Below, piece after piece: positions 5,833 to 14,112 of a stretch of DNA of 14,112 nucleotides. The DNA lies in contig CAYPKW010000068.1 in assembly GCA_964411425.1 (NCBI GenBank), forward strand, positions 1 to 14,112. The letters are read 5' to 3'. The translations under genes were made by a program, and so were the position numbers. The DNA comes from CAYPKW01 sp964411425 (GTDB lineage: Bacteria > Pseudomonadota > Alphaproteobacteria > Dongiales > Dongiaceae). The notes under the pieces are model-generated. The model saw only the letters and a list, made by a program, of their open reading frames with translations. It had not been told where the DNA came from and did not search any database. Position 1 is the stretch's first letter. The number at the start of each line of letters is the position of its first letter.

Positions 5833-7314
5833 ATGCAGCAAGCCGCCCGCAAATTCGCCCCGCTCCCGCTCAAGGATGCGAGTCTGTTCCGCCGGCAATG
5901 TTACATCAACGGCGCCTGGGTGGACGCGGATTCGCGCCGCACCATCGACGTCGTCAATCCGGCCACCGAGGAACTCCTCGGCACCGTGCCCGCCATGGGC
6001 GCCGCCGAGACCCGCCGGGCGATCGAGGCAGCCAACGCCGCCTGGCCCGGCTGGCGCAAGAAGACGGCGAAGGAGCGCGCAAACCTCATGCGCAAATGGT
6101 TCAACCTGATGATGGAGAACCAGGACGACCTCGCCATCCTGATGACGGCGGAGCAGGGCAAGCCGCTCGCCGAATCCAAGGGCGAGATCGCCTACGGCGC
6201 GGCGTTTGTCGAATGGTTCGCCGAGGAAGCGAAGCGCGTCTACGGCGACACTATCCCCCAACACCAGCCCGACAAGCGCATCGTCGTCATCAAGGAGCCG
6301 ATCGGTGTCGTGGCGGCAATCACGCCCTGGAACTTCCCGAACGCCATGATCACCCGAAAATGCGCCCCGGCCTTGGCCGCGGGCTGCCCGGTGGTGATCA
6401 AGCCTGCGAGCCAGACGCCGTTCTCGGCCCTGGCACTCGCCGACCTCGCACACCGGGTCGGCATCCCACCGGGCGTCATCAACATCCTCACCGGCTCGGC
6501 CAAGGACATCGGCGGCGAGCTCACCTCGAACCCGATCGTGCGCAAGCTCTCCTTCACCGGCTCCACCGAGGTCGGCAAGCTCCTGATGCAGCAATGCGCC
6601 GGCACGGTGAAGAAGGTGTCGCTCGAGCTGGGCGGCAACGCGCCCTTCATCGTGTTCGAGGACGCCGACCTCGACGCCGCGGTCGAGGGCGCGATCGCCT
6701 CCAAGTACCGCAACACCGGTCAGACCTGCGTCTGTGCCAATCGCCTGCTGGTGCAGGAGGGCGTCTACGACGCGTTCGCCGAGAAGCTGGCGGCGGCGGT
6801 GCGGAAGCTCAAGGTCGGCGACGGCCTCAAGGGTGAGACCCAGCAGGGGCCGCTCATCGATATGAAGGCCGTGGCGAAGGTGGAGGAGCATATCGGCGAC
6901 GCCCTTGCCAAAGGCGCGCGCGTCATTGTCGGCGGCAAGCGGCACGCGCTGGGCGGACGGTTCTTCGAGCCCACGATCCTCGCCGAGGTGACGCCGCAGA
7001 TGAAGGTGGCGCGCGAAGAGACGTTCGGGCCGGTGGCGCCGCTGTTCCGGTTCCGTAGCGAGGAGGACGCGGTGCGTCTCGCCAACGACACCGAGTTCGG
7101 GCTCGCCGCCTATTTTTACAGCCGCGACATCGGGCGCGTCTGGCGCGTGGCCGAGCAGATCGAATCCGGCATCGTCGGCATCAACACCGGCATCATCTCG
7201 ACCGAGGTGGCGCCGTTCGGCGGCATGAAGGAATCCGGCATCGGCCGCGAGGGCTCGAAGTACGGCCTCGAGGAATTCCTCGAGGTGAAGTACCTCTGCA
7301 TGGGCGGGATCTGA
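5833..7314 (+). CDS. gabD: NAD(P)-dependent succinate-semialdehyde dehydrogenase (GabD-type aldehyde dehydrogenase)
   Basis: This cytoplasmic enzyme oxidises succinate semialdehyde to succinate, the last step of GABA and putrescine breakdown. The 493 aa length is typical. Visible residues are TPWNFP (oxyanion Asn167), VIKPAS (cofactor Lys190), FTGSTEVG (241-248, nucleotide binding), LELGG (general base Glu265) and NTGQTCVCANR with catalytic Cys299. Cys301 two residues later matches the Cys-x-Cys pair that forms a redox switch in some succinate-semialdehyde dehydrogenases. The C-terminal PFGGMKESGIGREGSKYGLEEFLEVKY is the family tail. The start has a weak ribosome site (CGAGG) and a good promoter candidate upstream. 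Divergence from the polyamine-type transporter supports putrescine or GABA use. Glutarate-semialdehyde dehydrogenases look alike and cannot be excluded. Confidence 0.93.
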   Translation: MQQAARKFAPLPLKDASLFRRQCYINGAWVDADSRRTIDVVNPATEELLGTVPAMGAAETRRAIEAANAAWPGWRKKTAKERANLMRKWFNLMMENQDDLAILMTAEQGKPLAESKGEIAYGAAFVEWFAEEAKRVYGDTIPQHQPDKRIVVIKEPIGVVAAITPWNFPNAMITRKCAPALAAGCPVVIKPASQTPFSALALADLAHRVGIPPGVINILTGSAKDIGGELTSNPIVRKLSFTGSTEVGKLLMQQCAGTVKKVSLELGGNAPFIVFEDADLDAAVEGAIASKYRNTGQTCVCANRLLVQEGVYDAFAEKLAAAVRKLKVGDGLKGETQQGPLIDMKAVAKVEEHIGDALAKGARVIVGGKRHALGGRFFEPTILAEVTPQMKVAREETFGPVAPLFRFRSEEDAVRLANDTEFGLAAYFYSRDIGRVWRVAEQIESGIVGINTGIISTEVAPFGGMKESGIGREGSKYGLEEFLEVKYLCMGGI

Positions 7315-7336
7315 GCGGTAACCGGACCTCTACCGC
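7315..7336 (+). terminator. Small inverted repeat after gabD
   Basis: GCGGTA (7315-7320) and TACCGC (7331-7336) form a 6-bp stem with a 10-base loop directly after the gabD stop and before the next gene. There is no T-run. It is weak evidence for partial termination or for a boundary between gabD and the exporter genes. Confidence 0.22.
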
Positions 7337-7339
7337 CCG

Positions 7340-8254
7340 ATGATCGCCGTCGAAGGCCTCACCTTCGACTACCCGGGCCTGCGCGCGCTCGACGGCGTTT
7401 CCTTCGCGGTCGAGGCGGCCACCATCACCGCGCTGGTCGGTCCGAACGGGGCCGGCAAGACGACGCTGCTGCGCTGCATCGCGGCGCTGGCGACGCCCGC
7501 CGCCGGGCGCGTCGTCGTCGATGGGCTCGACGTGCACGAGCACCCGCGCGCCAGCCATCGGCGCATGGGGTTCCTCTCGGACTTCAACGGCCTCTACGAC
7601 GAGCTGACGGTGCGCCGGTGCCTCCTCTACCGGGCCGAGGCGCAGGGCGTGCCGGCGGGCGACCGCGACCGGCTGATCGAGGCCGCGCTCGGCCGCGTGG
7701 CGCTCGCCGAGCGTGCGGCGCAGCGGGCGGGCACGCTCTCGCGCGGCCTGCGCCAGCGCCTCGCCATAGCCCAGGCGATCGTGCACGAGCCGGCGGTCGT
7801 GCTGTTGGACGAGCCCGCCTCTGGTCTCGACCCGGAGGCCCGCGCCGGCCTCGCCGCCCTACTGCGCGGCTTGCGCGACGCCGGCATGACGATCGTCGTG
7901 TCCTCGCACATCCTGGCCGAGCTCGAGGACTATTCCACCCACATGCTGATCCTCGACCGTGGCTGCGTCATCGAGCACCGCGCGATCGCACCCGCGCTCG
8001 CGGCGGCGCGGATGGCGGTCGGCCTCTCCTCTCCTGACCCTCGCCTCGCCGGCCTGTTGGCGGCACAGGCCGGCGTCGGCGATGTCGAGGTCGACGGCGC
8101 CATCGCCCGCTTTACGCTCGCGGGCGACGAGGCGCGGCGCCGCGAGGTGCTGCAAACCCTCGTCGAGGCGGGGCTGCCGGTCGCCAGCTTCGGCGTCGAG
8201 CGCGTGAGCCTGCAGGACGCCTACCTGGCGCGCATGCGCGAGACGGCGCCATGA
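7340..8254 (+). CDS. ABC-2 type exporter ATP-binding protein (NatA/CcmA-like)
   Basis: This 304-residue ATPase has Walker A GPNGAGKTT (34-42), a signature in the variant form LSRGLRQRL (133-141), Walker B VVLLDEP (153-159) and switch region SSHILAELE with His190. Where many members have a Q-loop glutamine, it reads GFLSDFNGLYDELTV, with Ser80-Asp81. The LS-x-G-(L/M)-x-QR signature and the extra domain after residue 210 are typical of ATPases serving ABC-2 membrane partners. It overlaps the next gene by four bases (ATGA), so the two should be made together as one exporter. Export substrate unknown. No clear ribosome site precedes the ATG, which is 25 bases after gabD. Confidence 0.88.
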   Translation: MIAVEGLTFDYPGLRALDGVSFAVEAATITALVGPNGAGKTTLLRCIAALATPAAGRVVVDGLDVHEHPRASHRRMGFLSDFNGLYDELTVRRCLLYRAEAQGVPAGDRDRLIEAALGRVALAERAAQRAGTLSRGLRQRLAIAQAIVHEPAVVLLDEPASGLDPEARAGLAALLRGLRDAGMTIVVSSHILAELEDYSTHMLILDRGCVIEHRAIAPALAAARMAVGLSSPDPRLAGLLAAQAGVGDVEVDGAIARFTLAGDEARRREVLQTLVEAGLPVASFGVERVSLQDAYLARMRETAP

Positions 8255-9579
8255 GCCTCAATCCGGAGTTCCGGCGCAATCTGTGGCTGCAGCTCTCGGC
8301 GCAGCGCCTCGTCGCGGCGCCGGTCGTGCTAGGCGCGCTGTTTGCCGCGTTGTGGCTGCTCGGCAACGACGCCGGGATGGTACGCAACGCCGCGCTGGCG
8401 GCGTTCTATGTCATCGCCGTGCTGTGGGGCGCCCGGCGCGCCGCCGACGCGGTGGCCGAGGAGGTGAACGGCGGTACCTGGGACGGCCAACGCATGTCGG
8501 CGCTGGGCGCCTGGACGATGACCTGGGGCAAATTCGCCGGCGGCACCGCGTTCATCTGGTACTGCGCCGCGATCGCGTTGGCGGTCGCCCTGGTCGCCGC
8601 CGGCGATCCCATCGACCCGATCGACGACCTGGCGCGCCCGATCGGCGCCGCGCTCATCGCCCAAGTGGTCGCCATGGCGTCGAGTCTCATGTTCCTCCGG
8701 AAGCAGGCCGCCGGCGCGAAGCTGTCGGTGACCTTCAGCCAACTGCTGGGACTGGCCGCCGCCCTCGCGGTGGCCGGCGACGTGATCCGCTTCTTCCAGC
8801 CGTGGCCCTGGGGCGACAGCTTGTGGGCGAACTGGTACGGCTATGTGATGCCGTCGCGGGACATGGCGTTGGCCTCGCTCGCCGCGTTCGCGGCCTGGGG
8901 CGTCGTCGCCATGTACCGGTTGATGCGAGCCGAGCTGCAATTCCGCACCTCGCCCTGGGTCTGGCTGCTGTTCGTCGCCTTCATGGCGTTCTATCTGGAA
9001 GGCTTCTTCTATCCCTCCCTGGTGCGGCTCGACGCCCGCGCCCTGTGGTTCCTGCCGCCGCTCGCCTCGACCGTGGTCCTGGTCTATGCCGCGGCGCTGC
9101 TCGAACCCAAGGACGTCGTGCGCTACCGCTGGTTCGTGCAGGCGGGGGGCGACTGGCCGCGGGCCCTTTCTCTTACGCCGCTTTGGCTGCCCACCTACCT
9201 GATGGCGGCGGCGCTCGCCTTCTTCGCCATGTCGGGGGAGCGCGTGCCGCTGCCGCTGCTCGACGAGTTGCTGCCCGGCCGCTCGATCCTGCCCTCGCCG
9301 TCGGCGCTCATAGCCCTGCTGCTGTTCATGGCCCGCGACATGGCGCTCATCCTCTATCTCAACTTCGGCGGCAATCGCCGGCGCGCGGACACGGCGGCGG
9401 TCGTCTATCTGGTTCTCGCTTACGGGCCGTTGCCCGGCATCGCCTACGCGCTCGGCGTTCCCGTGCTGCCGTCGCTGTTTCTGCCGGTGGATGCCGGCAA
9501 CCCGCTCTTCACCGTCGGGCCGCCATTGTTGCAGGCCGCAGCCATGATCGTGCTCTTGCGCCGGCGTTGGCTCGCCTGA
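8251..9579 (+). CDS. ABC-2 type transporter membrane subunit
   Basis: This 442-residue integral membrane protein has about ten to eleven hydrophobic segments, for example residues 20-37, 48-60, 100-117, 131-148, 163-178, 207-224, 236-252, 268-284, 312-327, 350-370, 382-408 and 422-436. The cytoplasmic loop EEVNGGTWDGQRMSALGAWTMTWGKF (70-95) is the coupling region typical of ABC-2 permeases, where a Gly-Thr-Trp/Leu turn precedes the next helix. It starts inside the stop of the ATPase gene (ATGA), indicating translational coupling and a shared transporter. I cannot name the substrate. The last base of its stop codon is the first base of the glutathione reductase start. Confidence 0.82.
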   Translation: MSLNPEFRRNLWLQLSAQRLVAAPVVLGALFAALWLLGNDAGMVRNAALAAFYVIAVLWGARRAADAVAEEVNGGTWDGQRMSALGAWTMTWGKFAGGTAFIWYCAAIALAVALVAAGDPIDPIDDLARPIGAALIAQVVAMASSLMFLRKQAAGAKLSVTFSQLLGLAAALAVAGDVIRFFQPWPWGDSLWANWYGYVMPSRDMALASLAAFAAWGVVAMYRLMRAELQFRTSPWVWLLFVAFMAFYLEGFFYPSLVRLDARALWFLPPLASTVVLVYAAALLEPKDVVRYRWFVQAGGDWPRALSLTPLWLPTYLMAAALAFFAMSGERVPLPLLDELLPGRSILPSPSALIALLLFMARDMALILYLNFGGNRRRADTAAVVYLVLAYGPLPGIAYALGVPVLPSLFLPVDAGNPLFTVGPPLLQAAAMIVLLRRRWLA

Positions 9580-10925
9580 TGGCGGAGTTCGATTACGACC
9601 TGTTCGTGATTGGCGCCGGGTCGGGCGGGGTCAGGGCGGCCCGGATGTCGGCGCAATACGGGGCGCGTGTGGCGATCGCCGAGCACAGCCGCGTCGGCGG
9701 CACCTGCGTCATCCGCGGCTGCATCCCGAAGAAGCTGCTGGTCTACGCCTCGCGCTTCGGGCCCGAGTTCGAGGACGCCGCCGCTTTCGGCTGGCGGGTA
9801 GGCGCCGCCGAGTTCGACTGGGCCACGCTCATCGCCAACAAGGATCGCGAGATCGACCGGCTCAACGCCGTTTATAAAAAGCTGCTAGCGGAATCCGGCG
9901 TGCGCCTCCTGGAATCGCGCGCCACGCTCATCGATGCCCACACGGTGGAGGTGGCGGGCCGGCGCATCGGCGCCCGCGTCATCCTGGTCGCGGTCGGCGC
10001 CTGGCCCGACCTGCCGCCCGGCGCCCCCGGCGAAAGCCGGGGCGGCATCACCTCCAACGAGGCATTCCACCTGCCGGCGCTGCCGCGCCTCGTCGCGGTC
10101 GTCGGCGGGGGCTACGTGGCGGTCGAGTTCGCCAGCATTTTCAACGGCCTCGGCGCTGAGGTGACGCAGCTCTACCGCGGCGAGCAGATCCTGCGCGGCT
10201 TCGACCGGGACGTGCGCGACACACTGGCGGACGAGCTGCGCAAGACCGGGATCGACCTCAGGCTCGGCGTCGCCGTGACCGCGAGCGAGCGCGCGGGCGA
10301 AGCCTGCCGGCTCGCCTTGAGCGACGGCTCGACGCTCGCCGCCGACGCCGTGCTGTACGCGACGGGCCGGCGGCCGGCGACCGCCGGCATGGGGCTCGCC
10401 GAGGCCGGCGTTCGCCTCGACGCACGCGGCGCCGTGACGGTGGACGAGTTGTCGCAAAGCTCGCTGCCCAGCGTCTATGCCATCGGCGACTGCACCGACC
10501 GGCTCAACCTGACGCCGGTGGCGATCCGCGACGGCGCCGCCTTCGCCGACACGGTGTTCGGCGGCCGGCCGACGCCCGTGGACCATCTCGCGGTGCCCTC
10601 CGCCGTGTTCGGCTGGCCGCCGGTCGCCTTCGTCGGCTTGACGGAGGAGGAGGCGCGCCGGCGATACGGCGCCGTCGAGGTCTACAAGTCGAGCTTTCGG
10701 CCGCTCAAGCACACGCTTACCGGGCGCGACGAGCGCGCCATGATGAAGCTCGTGGTCGACTGCGCGAGCGGGCGCGTGCTCGGCGCCCACATGGTGGGCG
10801 CGGACGCGCCGGAAATCATCCAGGGCGTGGCCATCGCCGTGAAAATGGGCGCCACCAAGGCGGACTTCGATCGCGCCGCGGCCATTCACCCCACGGCGGG
10901 CGAGGAGTTCGTGCTGATGCGCTAG
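9579..10925 (+). CDS. gor: Glutathione-disulfide reductase (NADPH)
   Basis: This 448-residue cytoplasmic flavoenzyme reduces oxidised glutathione with NADPH. The FAD-binding GAGSGG lies at residues 12-17. The redox-active pair is Cys43 and Cys48 in GGTCVIRGCIPKK. The NADPH domain carries GGGYVAVEFA (176-185) with Arg200 and Arg206 in LYRGEQILRGFD, equivalent to the two arginines that select NADPH in the E. coli enzyme. A second FAD contact is YAIGDCTDRLNLTPVA, and the C-terminal catalytic base is His437 with Glu442 (HPTAGEE). The start at ATG 9579-9581 overlaps the permease stop (TGATG). The same frame is open far upstream, but that part is only a shadow of the permease gene. Glutathione reductase is preferred over mercuric or dihydrolipoamide relatives because of the arginine pair and the LRGFD motif. 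Confidence 0.95.
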   Translation: MAEFDYDLFVIGAGSGGVRAARMSAQYGARVAIAEHSRVGGTCVIRGCIPKKLLVYASRFGPEFEDAAAFGWRVGAAEFDWATLIANKDREIDRLNAVYKKLLAESGVRLLESRATLIDAHTVEVAGRRIGARVILVAVGAWPDLPPGAPGESRGGITSNEAFHLPALPRLVAVVGGGYVAVEFASIFNGLGAEVTQLYRGEQILRGFDRDVRDTLADELRKTGIDLRLGVAVTASERAGEACRLALSDGSTLAADAVLYATGRRPATAGMGLAEAGVRLDARGAVTVDELSQSSLPSVYAIGDCTDRLNLTPVAIRDGAAFADTVFGGRPTPVDHLAVPSAVFGWPPVAFVGLTEEEARRRYGAVEVYKSSFRPLKHTLTGRDERAMMKLVVDCASGRVLGAHMVGADAPEIIQGVAIAVKMGATKADFDRAAAIHPTAGEEFVLMR

Positions 10926-10930
10926 GGCCT

Positions 10931-10963
10931 GTCCCGGCGCAGGCCGGGGCGGGACCCATGGCG
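10931..10963 (+). repeat. REP-like repeat copy, left of the GIY-YIG gene
   Basis: GTCCCGGCGCAGGCCGGG is followed by a 5-base interruption and then ACCCATGGCG. It matches the inverse of the copy at 11350-11380 apart from that interruption and one loop base. It begins five bases after the gor stop and ends ten bases before the ATG of the GIY-YIG gene. Confidence 0.65.
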
Positions 10964-10973
10964 AAAGCAAGCG

Positions 10974-11258
10974 ATGTTCCACGTCTATCTCCTCGCCAGC
11001 CGACCGCGAGGCACCCTCTACGTCGGCGTCACCTCGGACTTGCGTCGGCGCGTTTGGGAGCACAAGCACAAGGTGGTTCCCGGCTTTACCGCTCGCTATG
11101 GCGTGCACCGGCTGGTCTGGTTCGAGCCGCACGAGACGGCGGAATCGGCGATCCGCAGGGAGAAGCAGATGAAGGAATGGCGGCGGACCTGGAAAATCGA
11201 GATCATCGAGTGCGCCAATCCGCACTGGGTCGATCTCTACCCGAGCCTGGGTGCATGA
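10974..11258 (+). CDS. GIY-YIG endonuclease superfamily protein (small YhbQ/UPF0213-like type)
   Basis: This stand-alone 94-residue nuclease-fold protein shows VYLLASRPRGTLYVG (the GIY and YIG strands, residues 4-18), then VTSDLRRRVWEHKH with the conserved arginines 24-26 and His30, the region AIRREKQMKEWRRTWK with the metal-binding Glu63, and the family tail IECANPHWVDLYP. All catalytic positions appear present. Single-domain members of this family are often multicopy, and their cellular role is poorly known. The gene is bracketed by inverted copies of one palindromic repeat (10931-10963 and 11350-11380), with further copies just downstream. That is unusual context for a housekeeping gene and suggests a small mobile or repeat-associated unit. 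The ribosome site is weak. Confidence 0.85.
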   Translation: MFHVYLLASRPRGTLYVGVTSDLRRRVWEHKHKVVPGFTARYGVHRLVWFEPHETAESAIRREKQMKEWRRTWKIEIIECANPHWVDLYPSLGA

Positions 11259-11275
11259 CACGCCACGCTCTCCAT

Positions 11276-11287
11276 CGTCGTCCCGGC
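11276..11287 (+). repeat. Half copy of the REP-like repeat
   Basis: CGTCGTCCCGGC equals the first half of the repeat unit found at 11301-11380 and is not followed by its palindromic partner. It lies 18 bases after the GIY-YIG stop and may be a truncated copy. Confidence 0.4.
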
Positions 11288-11300
11288 TGTTCTTTCTGAT

Positions 11301-11380
11301 CGTCATACCGGCAAAAGCCGGTATCCATCGCGACGATCCGCGATGGCGGCGCCATGGGTCCCGGCTTGCGCCGGGACGAC
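11301..11380. repeat. Inverted pair of REP-like repeats ('VIPAKAGI' class) forming three adjacent hairpins
   Basis: Three perfect 8-bp stems stand in a row: ATACCGGC/GCCGGTAT with loop AAAA (11305-11324), CCATCGCG/CGCGATGG (11325-11346), and GTCCCGGC/GCCGGGAC with loop TTGC (11358-11377). The first unit is forward and the last is its inverse with a few changes, so the whole resembles a BIME-like paired element. Read on the + strand the first unit gives VIPAKAGIH, a hallmark of a repeat class widespread in proteobacteria. It lies between the convergent GIY-YIG and histidine kinase genes and could act as a bidirectional terminator. Confidence 0.8.
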
Positions 11381-11393
11381 GATGGGCAACCCG

Positions 11394-13374
<1,981 letters not shown>

Positions 13375-13487
13375 GCGGGCTTGTGACCCCTGGGGCGCCC
13401 CGTATGCACCGCGCACCCGCCGTCAGTATCCCGGCGGCATCGTTAATTCAAAATTAGCGTGCGATCCTTTCGGCGCCCGCCGCCGGG

Positions 13488-13516
13488 TTGAAATCGCTCC
13501 GGGTTGGGCGTATAGC
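13488..13516 (+). promoter_or_regulatory. Candidate promoter for the DAHP synthase gene
   Basis: TTGAAA (13488-13493) and TATAGC (13511-13516) are separated by exactly 17 bases, matching sigma-70 spacing with five of six and four of six consensus bases. Transcription would begin near 13523, about 33 bases before the ATG at 13556. The 181-base divergent gap also holds an AT-richer patch at 13441-13458 that could serve the kinase gene. Confidence 0.45.
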
Positions 13517-13555
13517 CCATGCCCTTCTCGGAGACCGACAGGGAGCGAGGGAACG

Positions 13556-14112
13556 ATGGCCCTCAAGTGGGCGCCGGAAAGCTGGCGCGCGAAACCGATA
13601 GCCCAGGCGCCGGAGTATCCAGACGCGGGCAAGCTGGCCGCGGCCGAGGCCAGGCTGCGGGGCTTTCCGCCGCTCGTGTTCGCTGGCGAGGCGCGCCGGC
13701 TGCTGGCGGCGCTGGGTGAGGCGGCGGAGGGGCGCGGGTTTCTGCTGCAAGGCGGCGACTGCGCCGAGAGCTTCGCCGAATTCCACGCCAACAACATTCG
13801 CGACACCTTCCGGGTGCTCTTGCAGATGGCCGTGGTGCTCACCTTCGGGGCGGCTTGCCCGGTGGTGAAGGTGGGCCGCATGGCCGGGCAGTTCGCCAAG
13901 CCGCGCTCGGCGCCGACCGAGACGCAAGCCGGCGTGGAGTTGCCGGCCTATCGCGGCGACATCGTCAACGGCATCGAGTTCGACCGCGCCCGGCGGATAC
14001 CGGACCCCGACCGGATGGTGCAGAGCTACAACCAGGCGGCGGCCACCCTCAACCTGCTGCGCGCCTTCGCCCAGGGCGGCTTCGCCGACCTGCACAAGGT
14101 GCATCGCTGGAA
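13556..14112 (+). CDS. aroG: Class II 3-deoxy-7-phosphoheptulonate (DAHP) synthase, 5' part
   Basis: This enzyme condenses phosphoenolpyruvate with erythrose 4-phosphate, the first step of the shikimate pathway to aromatic amino acids. The window ends after 185 codons of a family about 450 residues long, so roughly 40% is seen. Diagnostic segments are WRAKPIAQAPEYPD (10-23), GFLLQGGDCAESF with metal-binding Cys69, VVKVGRMAGQFAKPRSAPTE with phosphate-binding Arg108, and YRGDIVNGIEFD. The plant-type (class II) fold is clear and differs from the E. coli AroF/G/H class; the symbol is used loosely for class II genes. The ATG is supported by a ribosome site (GCGAGGGA) about five bases upstream and a promoter candidate at 13488-13516. 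The gene diverges from the histidine kinase. Confidence 0.94.
   Translation, partial: MALKWAPESWRAKPIAQAPEYPDAGKLAAAEARLRGFPPLVFAGEARRLLAALGEAAEGRGFLLQGGDCAESFAEFHANNIRDTFRVLLQMAVVLTFGAACPVVKVGRMAGQFAKPRSAPTETQAGVELPAYRGDIVNGIEFDRARRIPDPDRMVQSYNQAAATLNLLRAFAQGGFADLHKVHRW

Noticed and set aside
4368..6836. Open frame of over 800 codons on the + strand through the potD region and gabD
   Set aside because: It is antisense to potD and in a wrong frame of gabD; composition is low-complexity and it crosses two well-supported genes.
8283..9578. N-terminal extension of glutathione reductase by over 400 codons in the same frame
   Set aside because: This part is a shadow of the ABC-2 permease; the flavoprotein fold starts at MAEFDYDLFVIGAGSGG, and the start overlaps the permease stop as in coupled genes.

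Overview
The window is GC-rich (roughly two thirds G+C by eye) and densely coded, with short intergenic gaps. The gene content suggests a free-living Alphaproteobacterium, perhaps of the Rhodospirillales type: a Pot-type ABC importer, a glutathione reductase not far from a class II DAHP synthase, and many short palindromic repeats. The taxonomic call is inference from gene content and composition.

Layout, left to right. The first 40 bases hold the last codons of an unidentified gene, followed by a stem-loop. On the + strand come pyroglutamyl-peptidase I (pcp, 198-950) and a PotA-type ABC ATPase (972-2084). Converging on them from the - strand is a run read from 5648 down to 2102: a Tat-exported PotD-type binding protein, a PotB-type permease, a PotC-type permease and a small exported DUF4440/SnoaL-like protein. 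The ATPase sits at the far end of the locus in the opposite orientation, but together these genes make one complete polyamine-type importer. Divergent from the binding protein is a GabD-type succinate-semialdehyde dehydrogenase (5833-7314). This suggests uptake of a putrescine- or GABA-like compound coupled to its oxidation to succinate. The 184-base divergent gap holds a promoter candidate and two palindromes.

After gabD, on the + strand, come an ABC-2 type exporter ATPase and its membrane subunit (overlapping ATGA). Glutathione reductase follows, overlapping the permease by one base (TGATG). Then comes a small GIY-YIG endonuclease-like gene with related palindromic repeats on both sides in inverted orientation. 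Next, on the - strand, is a membrane sensor histidine kinase (13374 down to 11394) that is intact in domain content but needs two frame corrections. Divergent from it is the 5' part of a class II DAHP synthase (first step of the shikimate pathway), cut by the window end.

The most distinctive signal is the repeat content. At least three palindromic families occur. One lies between the binding-protein and permease genes. One appears to be inserted in frame in the ATPase TOBE domain, and sequence related to the first family encodes the tail of Pcp. The third (the class that translates as 'VIPAKAGI') flanks the GIY-YIG gene and abuts the 3' end of the histidine kinase. The GIY-YIG gene with its inverted repeats is the best candidate here for an under-described mobile or repeat-maintaining unit. 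No tRNA, rRNA, CRISPR array or classical insertion sequence was seen, and no stretch longer than 300 bases lacks a gene.
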